Positions 16,663 through 26,311 of a DNA stretch of 51,980 bases are shown here, piece after piece. Location: contig JAGCYI010000295.1 in assembly GCA_017960885.1 (NCBI GenBank), positions 1-51,980 of the forward strand. Reading direction: 5' to 3'. The notes under the pieces are model-generated. The model made no database searches, was not told where the DNA came from, and saw only the letters and a program-made list of their open reading frames with translations. Position numbers and translations under genes: made by a program. The DNA is from Bacteroidales bacterium (GTDB taxonomy: Bacteria > Bacteroidota > Bacteroidia > Bacteroidales > UBA3824). Each line of letters begins with the position of its first letter. Positions within the stretch are counted from its first letter, which is position 1.

Positions 16663-17928
16663 ATGAACGAAAAACTTTTGTCCTTTATATGGTTCAATAG
16701 TCTCTATCCTCAACAGGGACTTGTTACCACCGAGGGCGAAAGTGTTTCTATAATAAAGCGTGGCTTCACCAACAATGATTCGGGACCGGATGTTACCGAC
16801 GCCCAGATACGCATAGGCAAAATTGTTTGGGCTGGCAATGTGGAGTTTCATGTTAAATCGTCGCATTGGCGGCTGCATAATCATCATAACGACCCTGCCT
16901 ATTCCAACATAATTCTGCATGTGGTTTTTGAAGACGATGAACCCCTGAAACAACCTGATGGCGGTATTGTGCCCACTCTTGTGTTGCCATTTGAACAAAA
17001 ATATTCCGATGCCTACAACAATCTGCTTGCCTCCAACGACTTTGCTCTCTGCCGGTGCGGATTCGAGGCTTTGGGTACTCTTAAAACATCGTGCTTTTAC
17101 GACCGTCTTACAATCGAACGCATCAAGCACAAGTCTGCAGCCATTATTGCGGCTCTCGAAACCAACAAGGGCGACTGGAACGAAACATTTTGGCAGTTTC
17201 TTGCTCGTGCCTTCGGTTTTGGTAAAAACACTTTGCCGTTTCAGTTGCTGGCTCAGTCGGTGTCGTTTTCAATTATTGAGAAAAATCGTCATTCGCCATC
17301 AAACATATTGTCAATACTTTACGGTCAGGCGGGATTTTTCTCGCTTCCTCGTTTCGCATCCGACCAATACCTTAATCTTCAGCGCGAATACTATTACCAA
17401 AAACAGAAATATGGCTTGGAGGCTATCAATCCTGCGGCGTGGAAGTTCTCGGGAATGCGCCCTGTGAGTTTTCCCGACCGTCGTATTCAGCAACTTATGA
17501 CGCTTGTGGTTAGAAATGAGAACCTTTTTTCTTCGATAACTGACACGCAAACTCTTGACAATGTGGTAGATATTTTCCATATCGACAGCGGTGCTGTCAA
17601 TTGTCCAATTCTGCCAAACTTTTCTCCTCAACAGTTGGGCTCTGATACTATCAATCTCTTGATAATAAATCTTGTAGTGCCGTTTCTCTATGCCTATTCC
17701 ACTATATATAAAAGCGACGATACTGCCCAACGTGCCATATCGTTTTTAGAATCGCTACCCCCTGAGAAAAACTCCGTAACTAAGTTTTTTTCTAACAACG
17801 GCTTGGTTTCTGCCTCTGCCTTTGACACTCAGGCGCAGCTGCAACTTTTCAACGAATATTGCAAACCTAAAAAATGCATTGAATGTCAGGTGGGTAGATA
17901 TTTGGTGATGGACGGTATTACTCATTAA
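16663..17928 (+). CDS. DUF2851 family protein
   Basis: This is a 421-residue protein of unknown function, nearly confined to Bacteroidota and relatives. The N-terminus, with LLSFIWFNSLYPQQGLVTTE, the GFTNNDSGPDV segment and the WAGNVEFHVKSSHWRLHNHH motif with several conserved His and Asp residues, is diagnostic of the family. The C-terminal end has a Cys-rich KKCIECQVGRYL motif, seen in many members. No signal peptide or transmembrane segment. The family is sometimes described as nuclease-like, but that is not established. It follows the cyclase/HD gene after a 39-base AT-rich gap that contains an 18-base palindrome. Confidence 0.88.
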   Translation: MNEKLLSFIWFNSLYPQQGLVTTEGESVSIIKRGFTNNDSGPDVTDAQIRIGKIVWAGNVEFHVKSSHWRLHNHHNDPAYSNIILHVVFEDDEPLKQPDGGIVPTLVLPFEQKYSDAYNNLLASNDFALCRCGFEALGTLKTSCFYDRLTIERIKHKSAAIIAALETNKGDWNETFWQFLARAFGFGKNTLPFQLLAQSVSFSIIEKNRHSPSNILSILYGQAGFFSLPRFASDQYLNLQREYYYQKQKYGLEAINPAAWKFSGMRPVSFPDRRIQQLMTLVVRNENLFSSITDTQTLDNVVDIFHIDSGAVNCPILPNFSPQQLGSDTINLLIINLVVPFLYAYSTIYKSDDTAQRAISFLESLPPEKNSVTKFFSNNGLVSASAFDTQAQLQLFNEYCKPKKCIECQVGRYLVMDGITH

Positions 17929-17941
17929 TTTTTCCTTTTTT

Positions 17942-17972
17942 TTTGCCATCCCGATTAAAATTATCAATTTTG
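17942..17972 (+). promoter_or_regulatory. Probable promoter of glnN
   Basis: TTTG (17942-17945) is followed after 19 bases by CAATTTTG (17965-17972), one mismatch from TAnnTTTG. The start codon at 17998 lies 25 bases further. No clear operator repeat was seen. Confidence 0.45.
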
Positions 17973-17997
17973 CAACCAAAAGAGATCAATAATAATT

Positions 17998-20178
17998 ATG
18001 ACAGCAATCAGCAGATTCAAAGCACTAGAGCGCGAATACGGGCACAAGCCTGTTCATGTAGACCATTCGCACGACAAAAACCTGACTTTCTACGCCTGCA
18101 ACGTGTTCGACAGGCAGAAAATGGCAAAATTCTTACCCGAATCGGTGTTTAAACAGGTGCAGCGTACTATGGATGAGGGCAAGCGTATCGACCGCGAACT
18201 TGCCGACCACGTGGCTAACGCTATGAAGGAATGGGCTTTGCAGCTCGGCGTTACGCACTACACTCACTGGTTTCAGCCCCTTACCGACCAGAGTGCCGAA
18301 AAACACGACTCGTTTTTTACCCTCGACCACGGCATGCCTGTGGAATCGTTCGACGGCAAGGTGCTTGCGCAGCAGGAACCCGACGCATCGAGCTTCCCCA
18401 ACGGCGGTATACGCAACACATTCGAAGCTCGCGGCTACACTGCCTGGGACTGCACTTCGCCAGCCTTTGTGATTGGCTCAACTCTCTGCATACCAACAAT
18501 TTTTGTATCATATACCGGCGAGGCTCTCGACTATAAGACACCATTGCTCCGCGCCCTCAATGCCATCGACAAGCAGGCTACAGCGGTTTGCCGCTATTTC
18601 CTGCCCGACACCAAGAAGGTGATTGCAACACTCGGATGGGAGCAGGAGTATTTCCTTATCGACGAGGCTCTGTTCGACGCCCGTCCCGACCTTATATCTT
18701 GCGGACGCACCCTTATGGGTCACAATTCTGCCAAAAACCAGCAGTTAGACGACCACTATTTCGGCTCGATTCCTGAGCGTGTGGTAGAGTTTATGGCTGA
18801 TCTGGAGGTAGAGTGCCACAAGCTCGGCATTCCTGTGCGCACACGTCACAACGAGGTGGCTCCCGGACAGTTTGAATGCGCTCCCATTTTCGAGGAGGCT
18901 AATCTTGCCGTTGACCACAACATGCTGTTGATGGACTTGATGATGAAGATTGCCCGCAGACACAATTTCCGCATACTTCTTCACGAAAAACCATTTGCCG
19001 AAGTTAACGGTTCGGGCAAGCACAACAACTGGTCGCTGGCTGCCGACGGACGTGTAAACCTGCTTTCGCCCGGCAAGGACCACGACTCTAACCTGATGTT
19101 CCTCACATTCTTGGTAAACGTTATCAAGGCTGTTTACAATCATCAGGACCTGCTCCGCGCCTCTATTATGACAGCCGGCAACGAACACCGACTTGGAGCG
19201 AGCGAAGCGCCTCCCGCCATTGTTTCGGTATTTCTTGGAGCTCATCTGAGCAGGATTCTAGCCTTGCTAAAAGAGAAAACCGCCGACGGAAAGATTCTCG
19301 ACGCCGCCGCCAAACGCTCTATTAATCTCGACATTGAGCAGATTCCCGAAATCCTTTTAGACAATACCGACCGCAACCGCACATCGCCGTTCGCATTCAC
19401 TGGCAACAGGTTTGAGTTCCGTGCTGTGGGCAGCAGTGCCAACTGCGCTTGTCCGCTGATTGTGCTCAACACCATTGTGGCTGGTCAGTTAGAACAGTTT
19501 AAAAACGAGCTTGACGCCGCACTCTCTTCGGGAGCTAACCGCGATGAAACCATCCTCAAAATACTTGGAAACTATACTTCGGAGTTTTATCCCATACTTT
19601 TTGAGGGCAACAACTACAGCGACGATTGGAAGGCTGAGGCAGCACGCCGAGGACTGTCGAACGTTACCTCTTGTCCCGAATCTATTTCAGCCTATACTTT
19701 AGATAGCACAGTAAAACTTTTTGAGGCTCAAAAAGTTCTCTCTGAGCGCGAACTTTCGGCACGTCAGGACATCTACGCCGAAAACTATCACAAGAAAATA
19801 CATATCGAATCGCTCGTGATAGCCAACCTCGCCCTCAACCATATCATACCCACAGCCATCCGCTATCAGAACCTTTTGGCAGAGAATTACCACAATACCA
19901 AAGGTTTAGGCTTTGACGATTTGATAGAGAACCGTTTGGATACCATCAAGACCATCTCAAAACTGATTCTCGTTATCAAGACCGACGTTGCCAATATGTC
20001 GGAGGCACGCAACAAGGCGTCGCACTCTGCCGACAACCTCCAGAAGGCATTGGAGTATCACAACTCTGTAAAGCCATTCCTCTCATCGATACGCAAGAGC
20101 ATCGACGCCCTTGAAATGATTATCGACGACGAGATGTGGCCCTTGCCCAAGTATAGAGAAATGCTCTTCTGCCACTAA
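17998..20178 (+). CDS. glnN: Type III glutamine synthetase
   Basis: This is a 726-residue glutamine synthetase of type III, the long form common in Bacteroidota. It makes glutamine from glutamate, ammonia and ATP in the cytosol. The N-terminal GSIII-specific region (about 60-220, with HWFQPLTDQSAEKHDSF) is followed by the catalytic core: GWEQEYFLID, RTRHNEVAPGQFE, the ATP-site HEKPFAEVNGSGKHNNWSL and AGNEHRLGASEAPPA. A C-terminal helical region follows. The length equals that of known GlnN proteins. It is a monocistronic gene with its own promoter and a strong hairpin after the stop. Confidence 0.96.
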   Translation: MTAISRFKALEREYGHKPVHVDHSHDKNLTFYACNVFDRQKMAKFLPESVFKQVQRTMDEGKRIDRELADHVANAMKEWALQLGVTHYTHWFQPLTDQSAEKHDSFFTLDHGMPVESFDGKVLAQQEPDASSFPNGGIRNTFEARGYTAWDCTSPAFVIGSTLCIPTIFVSYTGEALDYKTPLLRALNAIDKQATAVCRYFLPDTKKVIATLGWEQEYFLIDEALFDARPDLISCGRTLMGHNSAKNQQLDDHYFGSIPERVVEFMADLEVECHKLGIPVRTRHNEVAPGQFECAPIFEEANLAVDHNMLLMDLMMKIARRHNFRILLHEKPFAEVNGSGKHNNWSLAADGRVNLLSPGKDHDSNLMFLTFLVNVIKAVYNHQDLLRASIMTAGNEHRLGASEAPPAIVSVFLGAHLSRILALLKEKTADGKILDAAAKRSINLDIEQIPEILLDNTDRNRTSPFAFTGNRFEFRAVGSSANCACPLIVLNTIVAGQLEQFKNELDAALSSGANRDETILKILGNYTSEFYPILFEGNNYSDDWKAEAARRGLSNVTSCPESISAYTLDSTVKLFEAQKVLSERELSARQDIYAENYHKKIHIESLVIANLALNHIIPTAIRYQNLLAENYHNTKGLGFDDLIENRLDTIKTISKLILVIKTDVANMSEARNKASHSADNLQKALEYHNSVKPFLSSIRKSIDALEMIIDDEMWPLPKYREMLFCH

Positions 20179-20234
20179 GTAAATGAGGATTTGCGATTGA
20201 AGTACAACGCAGAGAAAGCCTTTTTTTAACCATT

Positions 20235-20285
20235 AATTGAAAAAACAAGCGGGACAAGCCATAAAAACTTGTCCCGCTTTCAATT
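20235..20285. terminator. GC-rich terminator hairpin after glnN
   Basis: AAGCGGGACAAG (20247-20258) pairs perfectly with CTTGTCCCGCTT (20268-20279) around a 9-base loop. Outer arms AATTGA (20235-20240) and TCAATT (20280-20285) extend the structure. It begins 57 bases after the glnN stop. The rest of the 277-base gap up to 20455 holds no gene; a TATATTAG near 20405 resembles a -7 element with one mismatch. Confidence 0.8.
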
Positions 20286-20455
20286 AAACAACTAAAAAAA
20301 GAAGTATTCTCGAACATGAAACACACCTTTTTATACGCAATCACCCTCCCTTTGGTTTCGGTAATGTGAGAAAATTTTTTTTTGCAGTTAATATCAAAAG
20401 ATTTATATTAGCCCTCTGATTTTACCCTTATTATCTGATACTAATATGCTTTTTT

Positions 20456-21958
20456 ATGAAATTTAAAGATTTGGATATTGATGAAGTGATAAAGGAGTCG
20501 GGTGGATTTTCCTTTTCCTCGGGTCTCTATAAAAATACAATCTTGTTTCCCTTGCTTCAGAAGATTGACGGCTTTGTACGTTATGAACAAAAGTCGCGCG
20601 ACCATAGGGTGAAGCTTCTAAGCTATATGTTGACCGATAATACTGAGGATTATATGGAGTTCCGTCGTGATAATTTCTCTTGGTATTGTTCTGAGTTCAG
20701 CCTTGATGTCGATTCAAAAAAAGATTATATATATACTCGTTACAGTAAAAGTCCAAATAAACAAACTGCGCTGTTGATTAGGTTTGAACTTGACAAGCCC
20801 TTGGGCGAGCAGATTTTTGTTACCAACGACAAAACTATCTATACAGGCGGTTATTTCCAAACCACCTGTTCTAATGGATTAACATATTATAGTCTTTGCA
20901 ATAATTATTCAATGGATGAGGCAAGGCAGGTGTCTGTGTCCAGTATTTTTCAATTTCTCCTCTTACAGTTTAATACTTCTGTCAGCTTAGTTATCGACAA
21001 TGACGCTGTTTGTATTTACGTCTACCTTGATCACAATCACTTTGAGTGTAGTCTGCAAGGTGATTTGAAATTGCTTCAGCTTGTTGAAGAAATTGTTGAT
21101 TTGGTAGAAAAAGAGCTTGTGACTGATTCCGATATTGCTGCACCGGCAAAAAGTGATCTTCCCTCCCACGAATCTGATACGAAAATTCTTAATTGTGTCA
21201 ACAGAGTTTCATTCCTCGTGCATGTGGTTTTTGTGCTTCTGACCATTTTCTTATTTATTATGTCTTTGGTATTGTTAGCAAAATTTCATTTGTCCAAAGC
21301 AGGTGCCAATGTGATTGGAATGGTGGTTAGTTTGGGAGTGCCTTTGGTTTGTCTAATCATATTCTATGTAAATAGATTTAGTAATACATTATTAAACAGA
21401 TGTGTGGGAAAAGTTATGTTGAATAAGATAGCTAAGCGGAGCGGTAAAAAAATAGGTGATGTGATTTTTAAGCCGATACATAAAAATCTATTTTCAAGTA
21501 AGAAACTGTTTAAGTTTGTCGATTTTAATTATCTGAAACAGTTCAGTATCGTTTGCGATTTTCCCAACTACGATTTATATTTGTATGATGATGATTGTTT
21601 CACAGGTGTTCTCATTAAGTTTAAGCACGTTTCTAATACTATAAGTGATGTGCAACTCTCAGTTGGCGACGATGGAATTAAAGTAGTTAGCGGAGGTTCT
21701 CAAGCCGACATCGAACAGCGGTTAAAGGATAGTATGATGGCTTTGTTGAAATATTTGCGCACATTCTTCCCCTCAATAAGACTGCATGTAATGGTGATGC
21801 CAAAATTTGTACACGTGTATGTGCCTTCGTTAGGATATGTTGATTTGACGAGGTTTTTTGTCAAAGGAACAGAAAGTAAGCTCGCTTTACAAAATATTCG
21901 GACTATTGCAACAATGATAAACGCTGCAGATGTTTTTGTGGACACTTATCAACACTAA
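20456..21958 (+). CDS. Unknown protein with two central transmembrane helices
   Basis: No family is recognised for this 500-residue protein. Residues 1-240 are soluble and hydrophilic. Two hydrophobic helices follow at about residues 258-283 (VHVVFVLLTIFLFIMSLVLL) and 295-315 (VIGMVVSLGVPLVCLIIFYV), then a second soluble domain of about 180 residues. Both soluble parts end with a similar beta-then-helix arrangement, which may reflect an old duplication. With two helices both domains face the same side, probably the cytosol. The next gene, a BspA-like lipoprotein, begins 5 bases after the stop, so the two are probably cotranscribed. Confidence 0.7.
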   Translation: MKFKDLDIDEVIKESGGFSFSSGLYKNTILFPLLQKIDGFVRYEQKSRDHRVKLLSYMLTDNTEDYMEFRRDNFSWYCSEFSLDVDSKKDYIYTRYSKSPNKQTALLIRFELDKPLGEQIFVTNDKTIYTGGYFQTTCSNGLTYYSLCNNYSMDEARQVSVSSIFQFLLLQFNTSVSLVIDNDAVCIYVYLDHNHFECSLQGDLKLLQLVEEIVDLVEKELVTDSDIAAPAKSDLPSHESDTKILNCVNRVSFLVHVVFVLLTIFLFIMSLVLLAKFHLSKAGANVIGMVVSLGVPLVCLIIFYVNRFSNTLLNRCVGKVMLNKIAKRSGKKIGDVIFKPIHKNLFSSKKLFKFVDFNYLKQFSIVCDFPNYDLYLYDDDCFTGVLIKFKHVSNTISDVQLSVGDDGIKVVSGGSQADIEQRLKDSMMALLKYLRTFFPSIRLHVMVMPKFVHVYVPSLGYVDLTRFFVKGTESKLALQNIRTIATMINAADVFVDTYQH

Positions 21959-21962
21959 TTCA

Positions 21963-23123
21963 ATGACTATTTCACTATTTAATATGCGAATCAGTATAAG
22001 TGTCATTATTTCTTGGTTGGTATTAACAATAACCTCGTGCTCGTCGTTTCACCCAGACTATCTCTGTTTTGAGGTGCGGACGGGAACGTCTATTTCGTTG
22101 CAGAAACGTAGCGCCCTGTACCCCGACATTCAATACTCTTTCAACAAGCAGGTGTGGGCCAATTTGGATTCTATTTGTGTAACTGAAAACTGCCGTGTCT
22201 ATTTCCGTGGCGTAAATCCCGACGGTATCAACAAGGACTCTTTTCACTCGTTGCATTTCTGCGTTTCCGACACGTTTGCGTGCAGCGGCAATATTATGAC
22301 CTTGATCGATGGGGTAGGGGAGACCTTGACAATACCCTGCAATTACTGTTTCACACGTTTGTTTAAGGGTTGCCCTATGACCACCGCGCCCAAGTTGCCC
22401 GCCACAGAGCTTACCGAAGGGTGCTACGAAAGCATGTTTGCCGACTGCAAATCTTTGACTATTGCGCCTGAGCTGCCCGCCACCCACTTGGCAGAAAACT
22501 GTTATTACAGTATGTTCAAAGGCTGTTCAAGTCTTGTGGTCGCCCCCGAGCTGCCTGCCACCACATTGTCGGGATGGTGCTATCAGGAGATGTTTTGGGA
22601 TTGCTCAAGCCTATCCACTCCGCCGCGGCTGCCCGCCACCAACCTTGCTATCTGCTGCTACCGATGGATGTTTAGCGAATGTGTCAGCCTTATCACCGCG
22701 CCGCAGCTGCCTGCCACATCGTTGGCCACCGCCTGCTACAACGGCATGTTTTTCAACTGCGCCAGCCTTACCTCCGCACCTGTGTTGCCCGCCAAAGTGT
22801 TGTCGCCCTGGTGCTATACCAATATGTTTTTGGGATGCTCGAGCCTTGCCACCGCCCCTCTGTTGAAGGCTACGGTATTGGCAAAGGGCAGCTGCACAAG
22901 GATGTTTCAAGACTGTGTAAGTTTGAACAGCGTTTCGGTAGATTTCTCGTCGTGGGGCGAAACCCTCTACTACGACTTTGACGGCGGAGCCAATTGTCCC
23001 TTTGGCACGCACTCGTGGCTTGAGAACGTTGCCTCCGATGGCACATTCACCTTGCCGTCGGCTTTGCCCGAGCAGCGCGGCGCAGGATTCATTCCCCAAG
23101 AGTGGACTCTTGAAAGAAAATAA
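21963..23123 (+). CDS. BspA-like leucine-rich repeat lipoprotein
   Basis: This is a 386-residue exported protein. The N-terminus has a signal peptide ending LTITSC, a good lipobox, best placed from the ATG at 21984 or 21963; an ATG at 21930 would overlap the previous gene. The core (about 130-330) consists of seven 26-residue units of the form CYxxMFxxCxSLxxAPxLPATxL, related to the BspA-type LRR_5 repeats common on Bacteroidales surface proteins. Cys residues are conserved at two positions in each unit, which may form a ladder. It likely mediates binding at the cell surface. It pairs with the unknown membrane protein directly upstream. Confidence 0.82.
   Translation: MTISLFNMRISISVIISWLVLTITSCSSFHPDYLCFEVRTGTSISLQKRSALYPDIQYSFNKQVWANLDSICVTENCRVYFRGVNPDGINKDSFHSLHFCVSDTFACSGNIMTLIDGVGETLTIPCNYCFTRLFKGCPMTTAPKLPATELTEGCYESMFADCKSLTIAPELPATHLAENCYYSMFKGCSSLVVAPELPATTLSGWCYQEMFWDCSSLSTPPRLPATNLAICCYRWMFSECVSLITAPQLPATSLATACYNGMFFNCASLTSAPVLPAKVLSPWCYTNMFLGCSSLATAPLLKATVLAKGSCTRMFQDCVSLNSVSVDFSSWGETLYYDFDGGANCPFGTHSWLENVASDGTFTLPSALPEQRGAGFIPQEWTLERK
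22347..22940 (+). repeat. Tandem 78-bp coding repeats (26 aa LRR units)
   Basis: Seven in-frame units of about 78 bases encode the CYxxMFxxCxSL repeats of the BspA-like lipoprotein; the first is 25 codons. The protein pattern is strict while third codon positions vary, so the repeats are old rather than freshly amplified. Confidence 0.8.
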
Positions 23124-23171
23124 TTTATGTTGATTTTCGTAAAAAAAACTTTTCCTTTCATCATTTTTTTA

Positions 23172-23179
23172 TATCTTTG
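23172..23179 (+). promoter_or_regulatory. -7 promoter element upstream of the dCache protein
   Basis: TATCTTTG is an exact TAnnTTTG match about 94 bases before the start codon at 23273. No convincing -33 TTG is seen. The 150-base gap contains no gene; the leader of roughly 85 bases is longer than usual here. Confidence 0.5.
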
Positions 23180-23272
23180 GAAAAAATTATAATGCCCTTT
23201 TTGTAAACAGCGCATTATGGTTTGAAAATTGCTTGTAACCTTTTGTTATAGGTGTCAAAAATATAGCATATT

Positions 23273-25675
23273 ATGAATAGGAAGAATAAAAACATCATTA
23301 TTTTGGTTCTTGCGCTGCTGTTGGTGTACGGCGTAGGTCTTTCAGCCTTCATATATAATAAATACAAGAACACGATTCGCGAAACGTCGCTCTCTACCGC
23401 TGCATTTACCAAAACAAGGGCGGTGGAGCTTTCAGATTATATCAATTCTACTATCAAAACCGCAAGCACAATAAGCAGTATGCTTGCCACCGCCAACGAA
23501 AAATACGGATACGAGATGATGCCGTATATCACGCAGTCGCTCAACAACTTGGTTTCCGAAAATCCCGATTTTAGCGCCTTTGTGGTAACGTGGGAATATT
23601 CCGAAGTAAATCCTCAATGGTTCAAGCCTTATGGACGATTTGTTATGCGGTCTTACTTGCGCGACGGCCTTCCTTACATCACCACCGACACTCTCGACCT
23701 TGAGGGCGAAATCGGAGATGAGGCTTACTACCAGATGAAAACTGGAACGGTAAAAAACCTCTTTACAAATATGTACGTTAGCAGCAACGAGTCGTTTATG
23801 CGAACCGAAGTGCGTTACTGCTTTTCTATTGCCACCAAAATAGAGGTTGCCGGCGCGTTTGCAGGAACAGTGGCTGTGGAAATTCCTCTGTCAAAAATCG
23901 AAGAACTTCTCGGACGTCAGTCGCTTGAACTTGAAGGCAATATGTTTGTCCTCACCAACAATGGCAAAATTGCGGTGCATCCAAATCCCGAATTTATCAA
24001 CACATTCTTTAAAGATGCTTATCCCGATATCGACCAGACAGGAGGACTATCGCGTCACCTGTCCGACGGTACTCTCCGCAGTCTCGATTACACATATTCC
24101 GACCGCAATATTGGCGTGTTCGACTTTTCGCAGAGCGACCACTGCCTAATGAGTTTTTATCCGATAGATGTAAAAGACAACACCACACCGTGGGCGCTCG
24201 GTTACGAAATAGATTATTCGCAGTTCCGTCAAAAGGCGTTGAGCGGAGTACACACCTTTATTATTTTAACAGTATTTGGACTTTTGCTGCTGGCTGTGTT
24301 TGCCTATATGTTCGTAACCTTTGCCACAAAGCCTATGCGCGAGGTCGACAACGTGTTGCAAAACCTCCGTAGCGGCGATTTCGACAAGATTTCAAAACTT
24401 GAATCATCCGACGAGGAAACCCAGCAACTTTACAACTCTGTAAACTTCCTCGCCGACCGTATTATGCGTACCACCAAGTTTGCGCGTAGTATGGGCAAAG
24501 GTGACCTTGAAGCCACATTCGACAGTCACGACGAAAACAACGCACTCGACTCTGCGCTTATAGAGATGCAGAAAAACCTCCTCCATGCCCGAATCGAAGA
24601 GAAAAAACGTATCGAGGAGAACGAAAAACTCTCATGGGCTCAGGAAGGACTTGCGCAGATCGGCGAATTTCTCCGTATGAACAACGCCGACATCACCGAC
24701 TTTGCATTCAAGATTATCAGCTACCTTGTAAAATACCTTGGCGCATTGCAGGGAGCCATGTTCGTTACCGAAGAGCGCGATGGCAAAAAAGTGCTGGAAC
24801 AGAAAGCCACCTACGCATTCGACCGCAAAAAGCAGCTCACCACCACAGTGGAGTTTGGCGAGAGCCTTGTAGGACGCTGCGCCATAGAGCGAAAAACCAT
24901 CTATATGACCGACGTGCCCGAAGGATACCTTTATATTACGTCGGGATTGGGCGAGAAAAAGCCGTCGTGCCTGCTGCTCGTGCCTCTGCAGTTTGAGGAC
25001 GATGTGCACGGCGTTATCGAGATAGCCTCGCTGAAAGAGATTTCCGACTATCAGATCAGGTTCTTCGACAACGTGGCGGAACGTATCGCATCTACAATTT
25101 CAAACATCAAAAAGAACATCAACAGCGCCGAACTCCTCAACAAGTTCTCAACCCAGAGCAACGAGCTTGCCCGCCGAGAGAAAGAGATCGCCGCCTCATA
25201 CACCGACATCAAAAAAGCCCAAGACGAGGTGCGCCTGTCGGAGCGTGAGATAGTTGCCATTCTTGACGTGCTTTCGCAAACCTCCATCATCACACGATAC
25301 GACACCCTCGGCATAGTGCTCGACCTTCGCGACAAAACCCTCGACGCCACCGGCTACAAAAAAACCGACATTGTGGGTCACAACATCCGCGACGTGCTTG
25401 CCCTTACCAAAGGCGAGATGGTAACATTCGACCTCTTTTGGAACGAGATCATCAACGGCAAAACCAAAGTGCGCTACTTTACCCGTGGCAACGTAAAATT
25501 CCGCGAAACCTTCAACCTCCTTTACGACAACGACAACCATCCGTTCAAGGTGATAAGCGTAGCTGTTCCCGACAGTAACGTTAAGTTCCAGGAAGACGAA
25601 CCCAACTCTAATGCTGTTCAGGCAACTGTTATAACCGAATTATCTCCCGATAGAGAGAATATGCAAAAATTTTAG
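23273..25675 (+). CDS. dCache-HAMP-GAF-PAS sensory membrane protein without output domain
   Basis: This is an 800-residue protein. TM1 lies at about residues 8-30, then a dCache-like periplasmic sensor (about 40-320; YINSTIKTASTISSMLAT and the VTWEYSEVNPQWFKPYGRF strand region). TM2 lies at about 327-350, and HAMP-like segments at about 352-450 include two similar units (RSGDFDKIS and GKGDLEATF). A GAF domain follows at about 460-615, a coiled coil at about 617-665 and a PAS-like domain at about 670-775. No histidine kinase, GGDEF, SpoIIE phosphatase or methyl-accepting domain is present. It may signal through a partner or act as a scaffold. It stands alone in the operon. Confidence 0.82.
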   Translation: MNRKNKNIIILVLALLLVYGVGLSAFIYNKYKNTIRETSLSTAAFTKTRAVELSDYINSTIKTASTISSMLATANEKYGYEMMPYITQSLNNLVSENPDFSAFVVTWEYSEVNPQWFKPYGRFVMRSYLRDGLPYITTDTLDLEGEIGDEAYYQMKTGTVKNLFTNMYVSSNESFMRTEVRYCFSIATKIEVAGAFAGTVAVEIPLSKIEELLGRQSLELEGNMFVLTNNGKIAVHPNPEFINTFFKDAYPDIDQTGGLSRHLSDGTLRSLDYTYSDRNIGVFDFSQSDHCLMSFYPIDVKDNTTPWALGYEIDYSQFRQKALSGVHTFIILTVFGLLLLAVFAYMFVTFATKPMREVDNVLQNLRSGDFDKISKLESSDEETQQLYNSVNFLADRIMRTTKFARSMGKGDLEATFDSHDENNALDSALIEMQKNLLHARIEEKKRIEENEKLSWAQEGLAQIGEFLRMNNADITDFAFKIISYLVKYLGALQGAMFVTEERDGKKVLEQKATYAFDRKKQLTTTVEFGESLVGRCAIERKTIYMTDVPEGYLYITSGLGEKKPSCLLLVPLQFEDDVHGVIEIASLKEISDYQIRFFDNVAERIASTISNIKKNINSAELLNKFSTQSNELARREKEIAASYTDIKKAQDEVRLSEREIVAILDVLSQTSIITRYDTLGIVLDLRDKTLDATGYKKTDIVGHNIRDVLALTKGEMVTFDLFWNEIINGKTKVRYFTRGNVKFRETFNLLYDNDNHPFKVISVAVPDSNVKFQEDEPNSNAVQATVITELSPDRENMQKF

Positions 25676-25683
25676 GTAAAAAT

Positions 25684-25715
25684 TTTGTTTTTGTAGAATA
25701 AACCTTTTACTTTTG
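25684..25715 (+). promoter_or_regulatory. Promoter of the DUF177-rpmF genes
   Basis: TTTG (25684-25687) and TACTTTTG (25708-25715) are 20 bases apart, both matching the Bacteroidota consensus. The DUF177 start codon follows 25 bases later. Confidence 0.75.
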
Positions 25716-25740
25716 CGCCAATTTCTACAGCATAACGATT

Positions 25741-26277
25741 ATGGCGAAAAACAACTTTGTAGTAGATTACAAAACGATGACAGCAGGTCGGCACGAGATG
25801 AAATATCATCTCGACAGCAGTTTCTTCGCGCTTTTTGCCGAGTCGGAGTTCCAAAATGGAAAGATCGACGTGGATGTTTCCGCCGACATTTCTGAATACG
25901 GGCTCAAATTTGGGTTCGATATAAGAGGAACGGTAGAAGTGGAGTGCGACCGCTGTTTAGGTATGTTCGACCTACCTATAGAGGGCTATTTCGAACTTAA
26001 AGTGAAATTTGGCCAGCAGACAAGCGATCCGGCAGAAGCCGACGACGAAATCGTGCTATCGCACGATGAAACCAAACTCGACCTCACGCACCATATTTAT
26101 GAATATATAGTGCTGAGTGTTCCAGCAAGGCGCGTCCACCCCGACGGCATTGATGGGTTGCCAATGTGCGACCCCGACATGAGCGCAACCCTCGAAGTGC
26201 TCGAGGCCCGCGACAATGTATTAGAACGCACAACCGACCCGAGATGGGAACAGTTGCGTAATTTGGAATTTGTATAA
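25741..26277 (+). CDS. DUF177 / YceD family protein
   Basis: This is a 178-residue cytosolic protein with the family core VECDRCLGMFDLPIEGYFELKV (residues about 67-90; the Cys pair of CDRC is conserved) and the acidic C-terminal part with HHIYEYIVLSVPARRVHP. YceD/DUF177 proteins are encoded next to rpmF in many bacteria and are linked to 23S rRNA accumulation and ribosome assembly. The next gene is rpmF after 34 bases, which supports the assignment. It is the first gene downstream of a well-formed promoter and is probably cotranscribed with rpmF. Confidence 0.88.
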   Translation: MAKNNFVVDYKTMTAGRHEMKYHLDSSFFALFAESEFQNGKIDVDVSADISEYGLKFGFDIRGTVEVECDRCLGMFDLPIEGYFELKVKFGQQTSDPAEADDEIVLSHDETKLDLTHHIYEYIVLSVPARRVHPDGIDGLPMCDPDMSATLEVLEARDNVLERTTDPRWEQLRNLEFV

Positions 26278-26311
26278 TTAAAAGGTATAACGTATTAAAT
26301 ATTATTAAAAA

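Noticed and set aside
18745..19245. Antisense open frame within glnN
   Set aside because: It lies fully inside the conserved glutamine synthetase core and has no features of its own.
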